From Staphylococcus sp. M0911 (GTDB lineage Bacteria; Bacillota; Bacilli; Staphylococcales; Staphylococcaceae), in assembly GCF_003491325.1 (NCBI RefSeq), contig NZ_CP022881.1, positions 1,550,001 to 1,614,000 on the forward strand: 64,000 nt of DNA. Reading direction: 5' to 3'. Position numbers and translations under genes: made by a program. The notes under the pieces were generated by a model, which worked only from the letters and a program-made list of their open reading frames with translations, had not been told where the DNA came from and made no database searches. Positions 1 to 9,903 of this stretch are shown in pieces. Numbering within the stretch: position 1 is the stretch's first letter; each line of letters starts with the position of its first letter.

Positions 1-766
1 ATTGTAGTTTCATTTCTTCAGATATAACATGTTGATTCACTGATTTTGGTTCATCAATCAATGCACGTTCAATTTTAGGTTGATTCGTTTTATCTCTAAG
101 GTTTTCATGTTCTTCTACAATATCAACAATATACTGCGGTTCTACATCGCCTACTACGAAAAGCACCATATTAGATGGGTGATAAAATGTTTCATAGCAA
201 AGATATAAATCATCTTTTGTAATATCATAGATACTTTCAACACTACCTGCGATATCAACTCTAATAGGATGTTTTTCATACATAGCTCTTAATGTATTAA
301 ACATGAGTTTATATCCAGGTTGTTCTTGATACATTTTAATTTCTTCAGCGATTATACCCTTTTCTTTGTCTACAGTTTCTTTTGTAAAATAAGGTGTCTC
401 AACCATAGTCAATAACCGTTTGATATTATTCTCAAGATGATCTGTCGCACTAAATAAATAACTTGTGCGGTCAAAGCTAGTAAAAGCATTGGCTTGTGCA
501 TTTTCCTCAGCAAATGCAGTGAATAAATCTTCTTCTTCTTTTTCAAATAACTTATGCTCTAAGAAGTGTGCCACACCATCCGGTACAGTTACAAAATCTT
601 CTTTACCTAGCGGTTTAAAACGACTATCTAGAGAGCCAAATTGAGTAGTATAGGTAACAAACGTTTTTTGAAATCCTGGTTTAGGTATGACAAATAAACG
701 TAATCCATTTTGTAGTTCATGTTCATAAACTGTCTCATCTATGACATCATAATAATGTTGTTTCAC
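1..766 (-). CDS. ymfH: M16 family zinc metallopeptidase (YmfH-like), 3' end outside window
   Basis: Partial gene; about 255 N-terminal residues are visible and the rest lies left of position 1. I start it at a GTG at 766 that overlaps the TAG stop of the upstream gene by one base and follows GGAGGG. The protein carries the inverted zinc motif HFLEH at residues 67-71 and a glutamate pair at about 141-142 that fits the third zinc ligand, so this looks like the catalytically competent member of the pair. Family knowledge: M16 peptidases are clamshell enzymes that degrade peptides, and Bacillus YmfF/YmfH are adjacent paralogues. The substrate is unknown. It is the last gene of the ftsK-GntR-ymfF-ymfH run visible here. 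Confidence 0.88.
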   Translation of the reverse strand, partial: MKQHYYDVIDETVYEHELQNGLRLFVIPKPGFQKTFVTYTTQFGSLDSRFKPLGKEDFVTVPDGVAHFLEHKLFEKEEEDLFTAFAEENAQANAFTSFDRTSYLFSATDHLENNIKRLLTMVETPYFTKETVDKEKGIIAEEIKMYQEQPGYKLMFNTLRAMYEKHPIRVDIAGSVESIYDITKDDLYLCYETFYHPSNMVLFVVGDVEPQYIVDIVEEHENLRDKTNQPKIERALIDEPKSVNQHVISEEMKLQ

Positions 767-2046
767 TACTCATTCCCTCCTTTAGTAAGTACATAAATTG
801 TATCTAATACTGCTTCATTTGCTAATTTTATAATATCTTCTTTAGTCACTTTATCTATTTCATTTAAGAAAGCTTCATCACTTTGAGGCTCATCTAATAA
901 AATTTGATTGTGTGATATTTCTATAATACTTTTTGGTCTATCTGCAGATTCATGTCTCTGGGATGTAATGATTTTTTTAGCTAATGCAAGTTTATTATCG
1001 TCAAATTCACCTTTTTTAAATTTATCAAATTCTTCTAAAATCGTTTGCTTCGCAATTTCGTATTTATCTGCTGATACACCACTCAACACAAATAAGTAAC
1101 CATTTTTACCATCGATCTGAGAGTGTATAGAGTATGCTAAACTTTGACGTTCACGTACTTCATTAAATAACACTGATGATGGATCTCCTCCGAACATGAT
1201 ATTAAACACAATAAAAGCGTAATAATTACTTTTACCATAATGAGTTGGGAATCGATAACCTAAATTAAGTTTAGCTTGGTCAACATCATCTGTTGCAACA
1301 ATTGTCTTTGGCAGTTGTTCAATTTTATTGTCTAATTTTTGTGCTTTATTATCAGAAACTTCAAAAGTAAACGGTTTAATTTCGAATTTAGATTGGATTT
1401 GATTGTAGACTTGTTGTTTATCAACATTACCAACAACATAAATAGCACAGTAGTCGTTTTCAATCATAGATTGATATGTATCATACAGTGATGCAGGTGT
1501 TACCTGTGGTACTTGTTCAATTTGACCAGTTGCTAAATATTGATATGCTTCATTTTCAAACATGTTTTCTAATAATTTTAAAAATGAATATTGTGCTTTG
1601 TTATCAATCATCGCCTCAATCTTTTTACCTAACAATGATTTTTCTTGTTTCACAAATTTGTCGTCAAATTGTTTATTATGTATTAATGGATTCCAAATTA
1701 ATTCATTTAATAAATCTAATCCATGCTCAAATAATAGTGTTTGATCTTTTAAATATCGTTCATTAACTATTTCTAAAGAAATAGTAATTACATGTTTATC
1801 TTTAAATTTCGAAACAAAACTATTTACATATGCGCCGTAAAGTTCGGATAAACGACGGTTTAGGGCTTTGTCATCCTGCCATTTTTGAGATGCGCGTACA
1901 AGTACTTTGCTTAATACTGAACGTGCAGTTATTGTTTCATATTCAAGTGGTGCCATAAATTTAAACGTAATCATTGTTGTTTTAAATTTCTCGGTTGGCA
2001 AGACATGTATATGGCTTTTTTGATTTTCTTGCTTTTCGTTATGCAA
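766..2046 (-). CDS. ymfF: M16-family peptidase-like protein without zinc motif (YmfF-like)
   Basis: About 426 residues, the size of one M16 half-clamshell. The N-terminal domain has the family fold signature (an LSELYGAYVNSF stretch, and SLAYSIHSQ later), but I find no HxxEH or HxxE zinc site. It is therefore probably the non-catalytic partner of the adjacent ymfH-like protein, as in other two-subunit M16 systems; heterodimer formation is inference. The frame is open up to an ATG at 2067, but that ATG has no ribosome-binding site. A TTG at 2046 sits 8 nt after a clean GGAGG, so I prefer it. Its stop overlaps the next gene's GTG (TAGTG), which suggests translational coupling. Confidence 0.85.
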   Translation of the reverse strand: MHNEKQENQKSHIHVLPTEKFKTTMITFKFMAPLEYETITARSVLSKVLVRASQKWQDDKALNRRLSELYGAYVNSFVSKFKDKHVITISLEIVNERYLKDQTLLFEHGLDLLNELIWNPLIHNKQFDDKFVKQEKSLLGKKIEAMIDNKAQYSFLKLLENMFENEAYQYLATGQIEQVPQVTPASLYDTYQSMIENDYCAIYVVGNVDKQQVYNQIQSKFEIKPFTFEVSDNKAQKLDNKIEQLPKTIVATDDVDQAKLNLGYRFPTHYGKSNYYAFIVFNIMFGGDPSSVLFNEVRERQSLAYSIHSQIDGKNGYLFVLSGVSADKYEIAKQTILEEFDKFKKGEFDDNKLALAKKIITSQRHESADRPKSIIEISHNQILLDEPQSDEAFLNEIDKVTKEDIIKLANEAVLDTIYVLTKGGNE

Positions 2047-2073
2047 CTGCAATACCTCCATTGACATTTTTCA

Positions 2074-2787
2074 TTATTTTTCTCTCGTAATTCTAAACTT
2101 AACTAAACTACTCTTCATATAATTTAAAGAGTATAAAATTGGATTATTTTGTTCATCAAAATGAGTTACCTTAAGTAACATCAATCCTTCATGTGGTGAG
2201 GCATTTAACATTTCAGAAATATGTGGTTCATAATTAACCGCTTCTAAGTCAGTTTCAGCATAAGTTACTGTATGTCCTGTTGCATGTTTAATTGCATTTA
2301 ACATTGATCCATTACTTTCTTGATATCCCGTACATGTTAAATAGTCCTTTGCAATCTTGTCTAAACAATAAACTACAGGTTGATGGTTAGCAGTTTTTAA
2401 TCTTTCTATAATAGTTACTGGTTGTTTCTCGTTAATACCCAAACGCTTAGCATCTAATAATGTTGCAGGTTGTTCATCAAAGTTTAAATATTCTGTACCA
2501 GATTGATAACCAGCACTTTTTATCATCTCTGTAATACTAATTAATTCATTTAATGGATAAAAGAAAGGGGGCAGTGATTTGACACTGGTACCCTCTTCAA
2601 AATTATCTACAACTACTTGTTCAGTAATTAATTCCCCTATACCTTCATAAACATCATCTGTTTTAATATTGAGTTCTCGTGCAATAGCTAAATTGCTTGG
2701 TAATTTACTACCAAACTCTAATTCTCCAGACTTAATTTTGTTTAAGATATATTGTTTCACTCTATAAATAGCATTCATTTCCGCCAT
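2074..2787 (-). CDS. GntR family transcriptional regulator with UTRA domain (YmfC-like)
   Basis: 237 residues. A GntR winged helix-turn-helix occupies about residues 8-70 (FGSKLPSNLAIARELNIKTD resembles the usual LPSER.LA..L core), followed by a UTRA effector-binding domain from about 90 to the end. That is the HutC subfamily layout. Family members bind a small metabolite through UTRA; the ligand is not predictable here. The gene starts 2 bases after the ftsK stop, and its ribosome-binding site GAGGTG lies inside the last codons of ftsK, so the two are co-transcribed. An equivalent regulator follows ftsK/spoIIIE in other staphylococci and in Bacillus (ymfC), so its place here is ancestral. 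Confidence 0.85.
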   Translation of the reverse strand: MAEMNAIYRVKQYILNKIKSGELEFGSKLPSNLAIARELNIKTDDVYEGIGELITEQVVVDNFEEGTSVKSLPPFFYPLNELISITEMIKSAGYQSGTEYLNFDEQPATLLDAKRLGINEKQPVTIIERLKTANHQPVVYCLDKIAKDYLTCTGYQESNGSMLNAIKHATGHTVTYAETDLEAVNYEPHISEMLNASPHEGLMLLKVTHFDEQNNPILYSLNYMKSSLVKFRITREK

Positions 2788-2789
2788 AA

Positions 2790-5186
2790 TTACACCTCAT
2801 CTTTATCAATATCAACTAAAATTTGTCTTGGTTTACTACCTTTTTGTGGACCAATCACTTGGTTTCTTTCAAGATCATCCATCAGGCGTGATGCTCGGTT
2901 ATACCCAATTCTAAACTGTCTCTGTAATAAAGATGTACTTGCTTTTTGTTTTTCAATTACAAATAAATAGGCTTCATCATATAAGGTATCTTCACTTTTC
3001 ATTTCTGACTTATCTACTGGCGCATCAGGTTCCATTTCTTTAACATAATTTGCTTGTTGTTGCTCAACAACATAGTTAACTACATCTTGAACTTCTTGGT
3101 CACTTAAGAATGCACCTTGTATTCTAGTTTTAGTTGAATCTCCATTTCCAACGTACAACATATCACCTTTACCTAATAATTTTTCAGCTCCACCAGATCC
3201 AATGATTGTTCTTGAGTCTGTTTGAGAACTTACAGCAAAGGCAATTCTTGATGGAATATTATTTTTAATAATACCTGTGATAACATCCACTGATGGTCTT
3301 TGTGTTGCAACGATTAAATGTATACCTGCTGCACGGGCCATTTGTGTAATACGTTGAATTGCATTTTCCACTTCTTTACCTGCTACCATCATCAAGTCCG
3401 CTAATTCATCGACAATGACAACGATATAAGGTAACTCAGCTTGTTTTTCATCTAATTCTCTATTTTGTTTTCTTATAAACTGATTGTAACCTTCAATGTT
3501 TCTAGTTGATGAATGTTGGAATAAATCATAACGTCTCTCCATTTCAGCTACTATTTTTTCCAATGCTTGAGCTGCTTTATGTGGATTAGTTACAACTGGT
3601 ATTAATAAATGTGGAATACCATTGTATACATTTAATTCTACCATTTTTGGATCAATCAGCATAAGTTTTACTTCATGCGGTTTCGCGTTTAATAACAAGC
3701 TTGTAATGATTCCATTGATACAAACTGATTTACCACTACCGGTAGAACCTGCTACCAACAAGTGTGGCATTTCATTCAATTGAATCGTTATAGGATCGCC
3801 TGAGATGTCTCTACCCAAACCTACTTCTAATTTATCATTAGATGGGAATTTTTCCTCTAAAACTTCTTTGAGTGCTACAAGAGAAATTTTATCATTTGGA
3901 ACTTCTATCCCAACAGCTGAACGGCCTGGGATTGGCGCTTCTATTCGTACATCTTTAGCTGCTAACGCTAAAGCAATATCATTATGCAAGTTTACTATTT
4001 TATTGACTTTCACACCTTGCGCTGGCTGCACTTCATATTGTGTAACTGCTGGACCTATTTTAATTTGTGTCACTTTAGCATCTACACCAAAGTTTTTCAT
4101 CGTAGATTCTAGAACTTGACCTTTTCTTTTCACTTCTGCTTTTGATGTCGATTGTTTTTGTGTTGGTTGGTTTAATAATGATAATGGTGGCACAACATAA
4201 GCCGCATTCATTTCTTCTCCAGCTTCTGAAATTGAATTTTCATTATCTTCATCACTAGACTGTTGATGATTTTCTGGCTCATCTACTGTTGATGGTTGTG
4301 AAGTGTTTGGAGTGCCATTTGTCATTGGTGACATTTGTTCTGAATCATTACTAAATGAACGCTTTTTTCGTCTAGAAGGCGTAGGTTCTTGCTCAGAATC
4401 ACTGTGTCCATAAATAGGAATATCGCTATCTTGAGGTACTTCAGGTAAATCTGAAACATCTTTAACTTCGTCTTTATCATTAATACGATGTCGTTTGTCT
4501 ATTCTTTCAGCCTTATCTTTAACTCTTTGTTCTTTATTCGATTTATTAGCTTCACGTTTTTCTTTTAAAGTTTGAGTGGCTGAAATGCTCGATGCTCTAA
4601 CACTTTCAAATACTTTTTTAGTTACATCTCTATGTCGTAAATTAAATAATAAAATAATACTTGAAGCAACAAGTAAAACAGTAATGATAAATACGCCAAT
4701 AATAGAAATGAGTGGAATAAATAACTCTAATAGATAATATCCAATTAAGCCGCCACCAAAATTAGGAAAATGACTATGTTTGTATGATTGATAAACGTAT
4801 GATAAAACTGGTTCTCTTTCAGATATGACACCTTTACTAAAGTGATAATATAATTGAGAAATAAATAATAACGCTACTTGTAACGTAATCGTACCAACCG
4901 TACGTCTTGTTTTAGGAATTTTTTTAGAATATGTGATAAATCCAGTTGCTAATAATATTAATATATATGTTAAATAACGACTCATTCCGACAAAATAATT
5001 AAAGAAACTATCAATCATTCGTCCAACGATGCCTAATTGAAAAGCACCTAAAATGACTAAAATAACCACAATGATAGCAATGATGTATCTTAATGGACTC
5101 TCTGTTTGCTTTTTCTTTGTGGTTGATTTTTTCCTAGTTGTATTCGATTTTCTCTTTGTCGGCGATTTTTTCTTTGCTTGTGGCAA
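2790..5186 (-). CDS. ftsK: DNA translocase FtsK/SpoIIIE
   Basis: 798 residues. Order: a basic Lys/Ser/Thr-rich N-terminus, about four membrane segments between residues 30 and 185, a low-complexity charged linker to about 330, and the RecA-like motor. The motor has Walker A GSTGSGKS near residue 478 and Walker [13 protein letters not shown] near 589. A C-terminal winged-helix gamma domain (about 735-798) should read the polar sequences of the chromosome. The protein pumps DNA through the closing septum toward dif. The start is a TTG at 5186 preceded by AAGGTG at 6 nt. The length fits SpoIIIE-type staphylococcal FtsK. XerC, a partner recombinase family, is encoded at 33146-34039. Confidence 0.95.
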   Translation of the reverse strand: MPQAKKKSPTKRKSNTTRKKSTTKKKQTESPLRYIIAIIVVILVILGAFQLGIVGRMIDSFFNYFVGMSRYLTYILILLATGFITYSKKIPKTRRTVGTITLQVALLFISQLYYHFSKGVISEREPVLSYVYQSYKHSHFPNFGGGLIGYYLLELFIPLISIIGVFIITVLLVASSIILLFNLRHRDVTKKVFESVRASSISATQTLKEKREANKSNKEQRVKDKAERIDKRHRINDKDEVKDVSDLPEVPQDSDIPIYGHSDSEQEPTPSRRKKRSFSNDSEQMSPMTNGTPNTSQPSTVDEPENHQQSSDEDNENSISEAGEEMNAAYVVPPLSLLNQPTQKQSTSKAEVKRKGQVLESTMKNFGVDAKVTQIKIGPAVTQYEVQPAQGVKVNKIVNLHNDIALALAAKDVRIEAPIPGRSAVGIEVPNDKISLVALKEVLEEKFPSNDKLEVGLGRDISGDPITIQLNEMPHLLVAGSTGSGKSVCINGIITSLLLNAKPHEVKLMLIDPKMVELNVYNGIPHLLIPVVTNPHKAAQALEKIVAEMERRYDLFQHSSTRNIEGYNQFIRKQNRELDEKQAELPYIVVIVDELADLMMVAGKEVENAIQRITQMARAAGIHLIVATQRPSVDVITGIIKNNIPSRIAFAVSSQTDSRTIIGSGGAEKLLGKGDMLYVGNGDSTKTRIQGAFLSDQEVQDVVNYVVEQQQANYVKEMEPDAPVDKSEMKSEDTLYDEAYLFVIEKQKASTSLLQRQFRIGYNRASRLMDDLERNQVIGPQKGSKPRQILVDIDKDEV

Positions 5187-5208
5187 ATTCGTACACCTTC
5201 TTTTTTTA

Positions 5209-5237
5209 ATCTTACGTATGTATCGTATTGATTTAAA
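5209..5237 (-). promoter_or_regulatory. Candidate ftsK promoter
   Basis: On the minus strand TTTAAA and TAAGAT are 17 bp apart, a reasonable sigma-A match. The leader would be only about 20 nt before the TTG start. Read by eye, not scored. Confidence 0.35.
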
Positions 5238-5303
5238 GTTTTATTAAATAAGATGAAAGAGGTAAGGACGTCACACACATAATAGAACATCTGTATGATA
5301 TAA

Positions 5304-5327
5304 CGAATCTACCTTGATGCAGATTCG
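5304..5327. repeat. Inverted repeat in the rnjB-ftsK spacer
   Basis: Perfect 7-bp arms CGAATCT and AGATTCG separated by 10 bp. There is no T-run on either side, so it is not an obvious terminator. It could be a regulator site or an RNA hairpin in a long ftsK leader. Confidence 0.4.
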
Positions 5328-5377
5328 CATTTCAACATTTGCCTATTGAAGTCTGTAGTGATTTACATACTTGAACT

Positions 5378-5396
5378 ACAAACAACGTGAGTTTGT
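5378..5396 (-). terminator. Weak hairpin after rnjB
   Basis: Arms ACAAAC and GTTTGT with a 7-nt loop lie about 30 bp past the rnjB stop. No U-tract follows, so termination here would be inefficient. It is the only hairpin I see between rnjB and the 5304-5327 repeat. Confidence 0.3.
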
Positions 5397-5425
5397 CCCA
5401 ACCTCTTTAGTTTATTTTATAATGA

Positions 5426-7099
5426 TTATATTTCAGAAATAACTGGAATAATCATTGGACGACGTTTTGTGCTTTCGAAAAGTAATTTACTAATTTTATC
5501 TCTCATGTTTTGTTTGATTTCTGACCATTCAATTCGTTTTTCTTGTAAGCCAGCTTCAACAATTTCACGTACTTTTTCTTCAGCTTCTTTTAATAAGTCT
5601 TCGCTTTCTCTTACATATACAAAGCCTCTCGATTGAATTTCAGGTCCAGCAGCAATTCTACGGTTTTTAGGGTCGAGCGTTACGACAGCAATAAAAATAC
5701 CATCTTCAGCTAATAAATGACGGTCTCTTAATACAATATTACCGACATCTCCTACGCCAATACCGTCAATTAATACATTACCAGAATGAACTTTTTCATT
5801 TAATACCATATTCTTGCCATCATAATTAATGACGTCCCCTTTTTCAACAAGGAAAATCTTTTCAGGCGCAACACCTGCTTCGGCTGCTAACTTAGCATGA
5901 GCAATTTGCATTTTGAATTCACCTTGAACTGGTACAAAGTATTCTGGTTTCATAATGTTAATCATCATTTTTAACTCTTCCATGCAACCATGGCTTGATG
6001 CATGTATTTTTTTGTTATTTGGAATAATGTGTGCACCAGCACGTACTAATTCATTTAATGTATCAGCAATAATCACTTCCATATTTGCAGATGCAGTAAT
6101 TGCTAAGAAAACTGAATCACCTTTTTCGATGTTCATAATTTTATGTTTTTGTTGAGCCATTTGACTTAACGCTTCTACAGGTTCACCTTGCATTCCTGTT
6201 GCAATGATGATGACTTCATTTTTCGGATAATTTTCAACTTCACTAATTGGAATAAGTAAATCTTTAGGAATATCGAAATATCCCATTTTGCGTGCGATAT
6301 TAAATGAACTTTCTAATGAACGACCTAAAAATGACACTTTTCGATTTAATTGGCTAGCAATATTCAACACTTGTTGAATTCTGATAAAATTCGATGCATA
6401 ACATGAAACAATCAAACGACCTTTGACTTTTGCAAATGCATCATACATATGATGTTCGATGACATTTTCAGGTGTATTATATCCCGGTTTTTCTGCTTCT
6501 GTAGAGTCACTAATTAATGCAAATACGCCTTCTTCACCAATTTCAGCCATACGTTTGAAATCTGGAGAATATTGTCCACTTAAACTTTGATCAAATTTAA
6601 ATTCACCAGTATAAACAATTGATCCATAAGAAGTGTGGATACAAATGCCTAAACTATCAGGAATACTGTGTGTAGTATTAAAGAAACTAATATTCACATT
6701 TTTAAAACGCATCACAGATTCATGATTAACTGAATAATAACGCACTTTTTTATTAATATTTCGAGATTTCATATTCTCTTTAACAAGTGCAATTGTTAAT
6801 TTTGAACCATAAACAGGTGCATCAACTTGTTCTAAAATATAACTTACAGCACCCATTGCATGTTCATGTCCATGTGTAAGGAATATTCCTTTTAACTTTT
6901 CTTTATTTTCAATGACATATTGAATGTCTGGTATTACAATATCTACACCTAACATTTCATCTTCTGGAAACATTAAGCCTGCATCAAGCATAAACATTTC
7001 ATCGTCTACTTCAACGATATACATATTTTTCGCAATTTCTCCAACACCACCAAGTGGTATGATGCGAATGTCTTTGTTTTTTTTCTTTATTAAACTCAA
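5426..7099 (-). CDS. rnjB: Ribonuclease J2
   Basis: 557 residues with a metallo-beta-lactamase / beta-CASP / RNase J layout. The zinc motif is HGHEHAMG (residues 76-83) instead of the HGHEDHIG of RNase J1, so the aspartate and a histidine ligand are replaced. Family knowledge: RNase J2 is the weaker paralogue and works in a complex with RNase J1 in mRNA decay and 5' end maturation; the altered motif fits that role. The start is a TTG at 7099, 7 nt after AGGAGG. It directly follows pnp, which encodes another decay enzyme, but a terminator and two candidate promoters lie between them, so it can be expressed separately. Confidence 0.95.
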   Translation of the reverse strand: MSLIKKKNKDIRIIPLGGVGEIAKNMYIVEVDDEMFMLDAGLMFPEDEMLGVDIVIPDIQYVIENKEKLKGIFLTHGHEHAMGAVSYILEQVDAPVYGSKLTIALVKENMKSRNINKKVRYYSVNHESVMRFKNVNISFFNTTHSIPDSLGICIHTSYGSIVYTGEFKFDQSLSGQYSPDFKRMAEIGEEGVFALISDSTEAEKPGYNTPENVIEHHMYDAFAKVKGRLIVSCYASNFIRIQQVLNIASQLNRKVSFLGRSLESSFNIARKMGYFDIPKDLLIPISEVENYPKNEVIIIATGMQGEPVEALSQMAQQKHKIMNIEKGDSVFLAITASANMEVIIADTLNELVRAGAHIIPNNKKIHASSHGCMEELKMMINIMKPEYFVPVQGEFKMQIAHAKLAAEAGVAPEKIFLVEKGDVINYDGKNMVLNEKVHSGNVLIDGIGVGDVGNIVLRDRHLLAEDGIFIAVVTLDPKNRRIAAGPEIQSRGFVYVRESEDLLKEAEEKVREIVEAGLQEKRIEWSEIKQNMRDKISKLLFESTKRRPMIIPVISEI

Positions 7100-7148
7100 A
7101 ATGTTACCTCCTATAATTAATCCCCGTCCATATATAAACTCACCATTT

Positions 7149-7177
7149 ATTATAAGTTAAAATTCGCTTGATGTACA
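7149..7177 (-). promoter_or_regulatory. Candidate proximal promoter of rnjB
   Basis: Minus strand: TGTACA, 17 bp, TATAAT. The -10 is perfect and the -35 matches 4 of 6 positions. It is the nearer of two promoter-like sequences in the pnp-rnjB spacer. Confidence 0.5.
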
Positions 7178-7202
7178 CTATTAATGCAAGTCATGACTCT
7201 AT

Positions 7203-7231
7203 ATTATAGTAGGATATTTGAATTCTTTAAA
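7203..7231 (-). promoter_or_regulatory. Candidate distal promoter of rnjB
   Basis: Minus strand: TTTAAA, 17 bp, TATAAT. It starts about 6 bp past the pnp terminator run, so it would restart transcription for rnjB. Confidence 0.5.
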
Positions 7232-7236
7232 TGAAC

Positions 7237-7273
7237 TAAAAAAGATTGGAAACCTTTGTTTGGTTTCCAATCT
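7237..7273 (-). terminator. Terminator of pnp
   Basis: Perfect 12-bp stem AGATTGGAAACC / GGTTTCCAATCT with a 7-nt loop, followed on the minus strand by a run of T. Strong intrinsic terminator. Confidence 0.9.
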
Positions 7274-7285
7274 TGTAAGGTATTA

Positions 7286-9385
7286 TTATTTTTCATTAAT
7301 AGCTTTGTGAGATGCATTAACGCGGCCTTGTTTATCAATTTCAGTTACTTTAACTTCGATTGAATCACCTAATTTTAATACATCTTCAACTTTATTAATA
7401 CGCTCAGTTGAAATTTGTGAGATGTGTAATAACGCATCTTTTCCAGGGAACAATTCTACAAAGGCACCATATTTTTCAATGCGTTTTACTTTAGCATTGT
7501 ATACTTGACCAACTTCAGCTTCACGAGTGATTTCTTCAATGATTTCACGTGCACGATTAATCATTTCTTGATCTATAGCACCAATGAATATTTGTCCATC
7601 TTGTTCGATATCTAATTTTACACCTGTTTCATCAATAATTTCATTGATTTTTTTACCACCAGGTCCAATTACGTCTCTAATTTTTTCAGGTTTAATATTC
7701 ATAGTAACCACTTTTGGTGCATACGCACTTAATTCATTTCTAGGTTGATCAATTGTTTGTAACATATGATCCATAATCGCTAAACGACCTTGACGGGCTT
7801 GTTCTAAAGCTTCTTCAATTACTTCACGTGTAAGACCATCAATTTTAATATCCATTTGAATTGCTGTAATACCATCTTTAGTACCAGCGACTTTAAAGTC
7901 CATATCACCAAGTGCATCTTCCATACCTTGGATATCAGTTAAAATAGTGTAACTATCTTCACGTGTAACTAATCCCATTGCGATTCCGGCAACTGGTGCT
8001 TTGATTGGTACGCCGGCATCCATTAATGCTAATGTTGAACCACAAATAGAAGCTTGTGATGATGAACCATTTGATTCTAATACTTCACTTACGATTCGTA
8101 CAGTATATGGGAAATCCGATGTATCTGGAATAATATATTTAAGCGCTCTTTCACCTAGTGCACCGTGACCAATTTCACGACGACCTGGCGCTCTTACAGG
8201 ACCAGTTTCACCAACAGAGAAGTTAGGGAAATTATAGTGATGCATGAAGCGCTTTTCTTCTTCAGGTCCAAGACCATCAATTAGTTGATAATCTCCAAGG
8301 GCACCTAATGTTAAAACGGATAAGGCTTGTGTTTGACCACGAGTGAATAATCCTGAACCGTGTGCTCTTGGAAGAAGTCCTACTTCTGATTCTAACGGAC
8401 GGATTTCATCTGGTTTACGACCATCTGGACGGATTTTTTCGTCTGCAATCAGACGTCTCACTTCTTCTTTAACTAAATCGTTTAAAATGGCATATACTTC
8501 TTTAATTAACGCCTCATTATCAGGATCTTCTTCATCAATAAATTCAGCAACAATATCTTCTTTTAATGCGTCTAAATTAATATCACGTTGTTGTTTGTCA
8601 AAAGTTAGTACTGTGTCTTTTAAACCTTTAGCTTCTGTTAATGATTTAACCTTTTCAACAAGTGCCTCGTCTCTTTCAACTGGAATAAACGCCTGTTTTT
8701 CCGGTTGAATATAATCTATGATTTCTTGTTGGAAAGCAACTAGTCGTTTAATTTCGTCATGACCAAAGAAGATTGCCTCAAGCATTTCACTTTCTGTGAT
8801 TTCACTTGCTCCAGCTTCAACCATGTTAACTGCATCTTTATGGCCTGCTACCTCTAAATCTAAACGTGAAACTTCTTTTTCAGCAACGGTTGGATTAATC
8901 ACATACTTGCCATCTACATATCCTACATTGACACCTGCGATAGGTCCTAAGAATGGTATGTCAGACACACTTAATGCCATTGAAGAACCAATCATAGCAG
9001 CCATTTCAGGCGAACAATCAGGGTCAGCACTGAGTACAATATTCATAATTTGAACATCGTGCTTATAGCCTTTAGGGAACAACGGTCGTATTGGTCTATC
9101 TATTAATCGTGCAGTTAATGTTGCGTCATCTCCTGGACGTCCTTCTCTTTTTTTAAATCCTCCAGGAATCTTACCTGCAGCGTACATTTTTTCTTCATAA
9201 TTAACTGTTAATGGGAAAAAGTCACCATCACGTGGTTCCTTAGAAGCTGTAGCAGTTGATAAGACAACTGTATCACCATAACGAACTAAAACAGCACCAT
9301 TAGCTTGTTTGGCTAATTGTCCTGTCTCAATCGTTAATGATCTGCCAGCCCACTCAGTTTTAAACACTTTCTTCTCTTGAGACAT
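7286..9385 (-). CDS. pnp: Polyribonucleotide nucleotidyltransferase (PNPase)
   Basis: 699 residues, the normal family length. There are two RNase PH-like domains (about 5-230 and 310-545) joined by a helical domain. A KH domain holds [11 protein letters not shown] near residue 565, and an S1 domain runs from about 622 to 692 ([18 protein letters not shown]). Catalytic-core residues are visible in [18 protein letters not shown]. The enzyme is a trimer that degrades RNA 3' to 5' with phosphate, and can add tails. It lies 3' of rpsO as in most bacteria, but a strong terminator separates them. A TGA-TATGAT extended -10 just upstream could serve as its promoter. ATG start after GAGGAG. Confidence 0.97.
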   Translation of the reverse strand: MSQEKKVFKTEWAGRSLTIETGQLAKQANGAVLVRYGDTVVLSTATASKEPRDGDFFPLTVNYEEKMYAAGKIPGGFKKREGRPGDDATLTARLIDRPIRPLFPKGYKHDVQIMNIVLSADPDCSPEMAAMIGSSMALSVSDIPFLGPIAGVNVGYVDGKYVINPTVAEKEVSRLDLEVAGHKDAVNMVEAGASEITESEMLEAIFFGHDEIKRLVAFQQEIIDYIQPEKQAFIPVERDEALVEKVKSLTEAKGLKDTVLTFDKQQRDINLDALKEDIVAEFIDEEDPDNEALIKEVYAILNDLVKEEVRRLIADEKIRPDGRKPDEIRPLESEVGLLPRAHGSGLFTRGQTQALSVLTLGALGDYQLIDGLGPEEEKRFMHHYNFPNFSVGETGPVRAPGRREIGHGALGERALKYIIPDTSDFPYTVRIVSEVLESNGSSSQASICGSTLALMDAGVPIKAPVAGIAMGLVTREDSYTILTDIQGMEDALGDMDFKVAGTKDGITAIQMDIKIDGLTREVIEEALEQARQGRLAIMDHMLQTIDQPRNELSAYAPKVVTMNIKPEKIRDVIGPGGKKINEIIDETGVKLDIEQDGQIFIGAIDQEMINRAREIIEEITREAEVGQVYNAKVKRIEKYGAFVELFPGKDALLHISQISTERINKVEDVLKLGDSIEVKVTEIDKQGRVNASHKAINEK

Positions 9386-9469
9386 TATGAATCTCCTCTC
9401 TAAATTCTATTATCTATATCATATCATTTATTACATTTAATTTATATTAGTTCTTATTTGTCAGATAAT

Positions 9470-9505
9470 AAAAAAAGGAAAGTACCAATCGAATGGTGCT
9501 TTCCT
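9470..9505 (-). terminator. Terminator of rpsO
   Basis: Stem AGGAAAG / CTTTCCT extended inward by ACCA/TGGT across a mismatch, followed by seven T on the minus strand. Confidence 0.88.
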
Positions 9506-9520
9506 AATTTATTATTAAGA

Positions 9521-9790
9521 TTAACGACGGATACCTAAAGATTTGATTAATTCACGGTAACGTTGAATATCTTTACCACGTAAGTAGTTTAATAAGTGTC
9601 TACGACGACCAACCATTTTTAATAATCCACGACGTGAATGGTGATCTTTTTTGTGCTCACGTAAATGCTCGTTTAATGCAGAGATTTCTGCAGTTAAAAC
9701 AGCGATTTGTACTTCTGGAGAACCAGTATCTGTTTCGTGAGTGCGGTATTCTTTAATTAATTCATTTTTACGTTCTTGTGAAATTGCCAT
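9521..9790 (-). CDS. rpsO: 30S ribosomal protein S15
   Basis: 89 residues, the usual S15 length. The diagnostic stretch [13 protein letters not shown] (residues 19-31) and the [11 protein letters not shown] segment that contacts 16S rRNA helix 22 are both present. S15 is a primary binder in assembly of the 30S platform. The ATG at 9790 has GGAGG 9 nt upstream; an in-frame TTG two codons earlier is too close to that site. The gene sits between ribF and pnp in the conserved truB-ribF-rpsO-pnp order and ends in its own strong terminator. Confidence 0.97.
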   Translation of the reverse strand: MAISQERKNELIKEYRTHETDTGSPEVQIAVLTAEISALNEHLREHKKDHHSRRGLLKMVGRRRHLLNYLRGKDIQRYRELIKSLGIRR

Positions 9791-9900
9791 TGTCAATTTC
9801 CTCCTTTAATTTGTATACTCCTTTATCCGAGTTAGGCGTCGGAGTCTCGACCTACTAAGAAAAAGGTTGTCTCTTAAACAAGGTTAACTTGTTTTAATCA
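9791..9900 (-). promoter_or_regulatory. rpsO leader with two hairpins (possible S15 control region)
   Basis: Between ribF and rpsO the minus strand holds a hairpin AAACAAG-TTAAC-CTTGTTT near 9880 and a GTCG..CGAC palindromic stretch near 9838-9851. Ribosomal protein S15 represses its own mRNA through structured leaders in several bacteria, so this position is expected to matter. I cannot fold it or match it to a specific family. The first hairpin could instead end the ribF transcript. Confidence 0.35.
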
Positions 9901-9903
9901 ACT

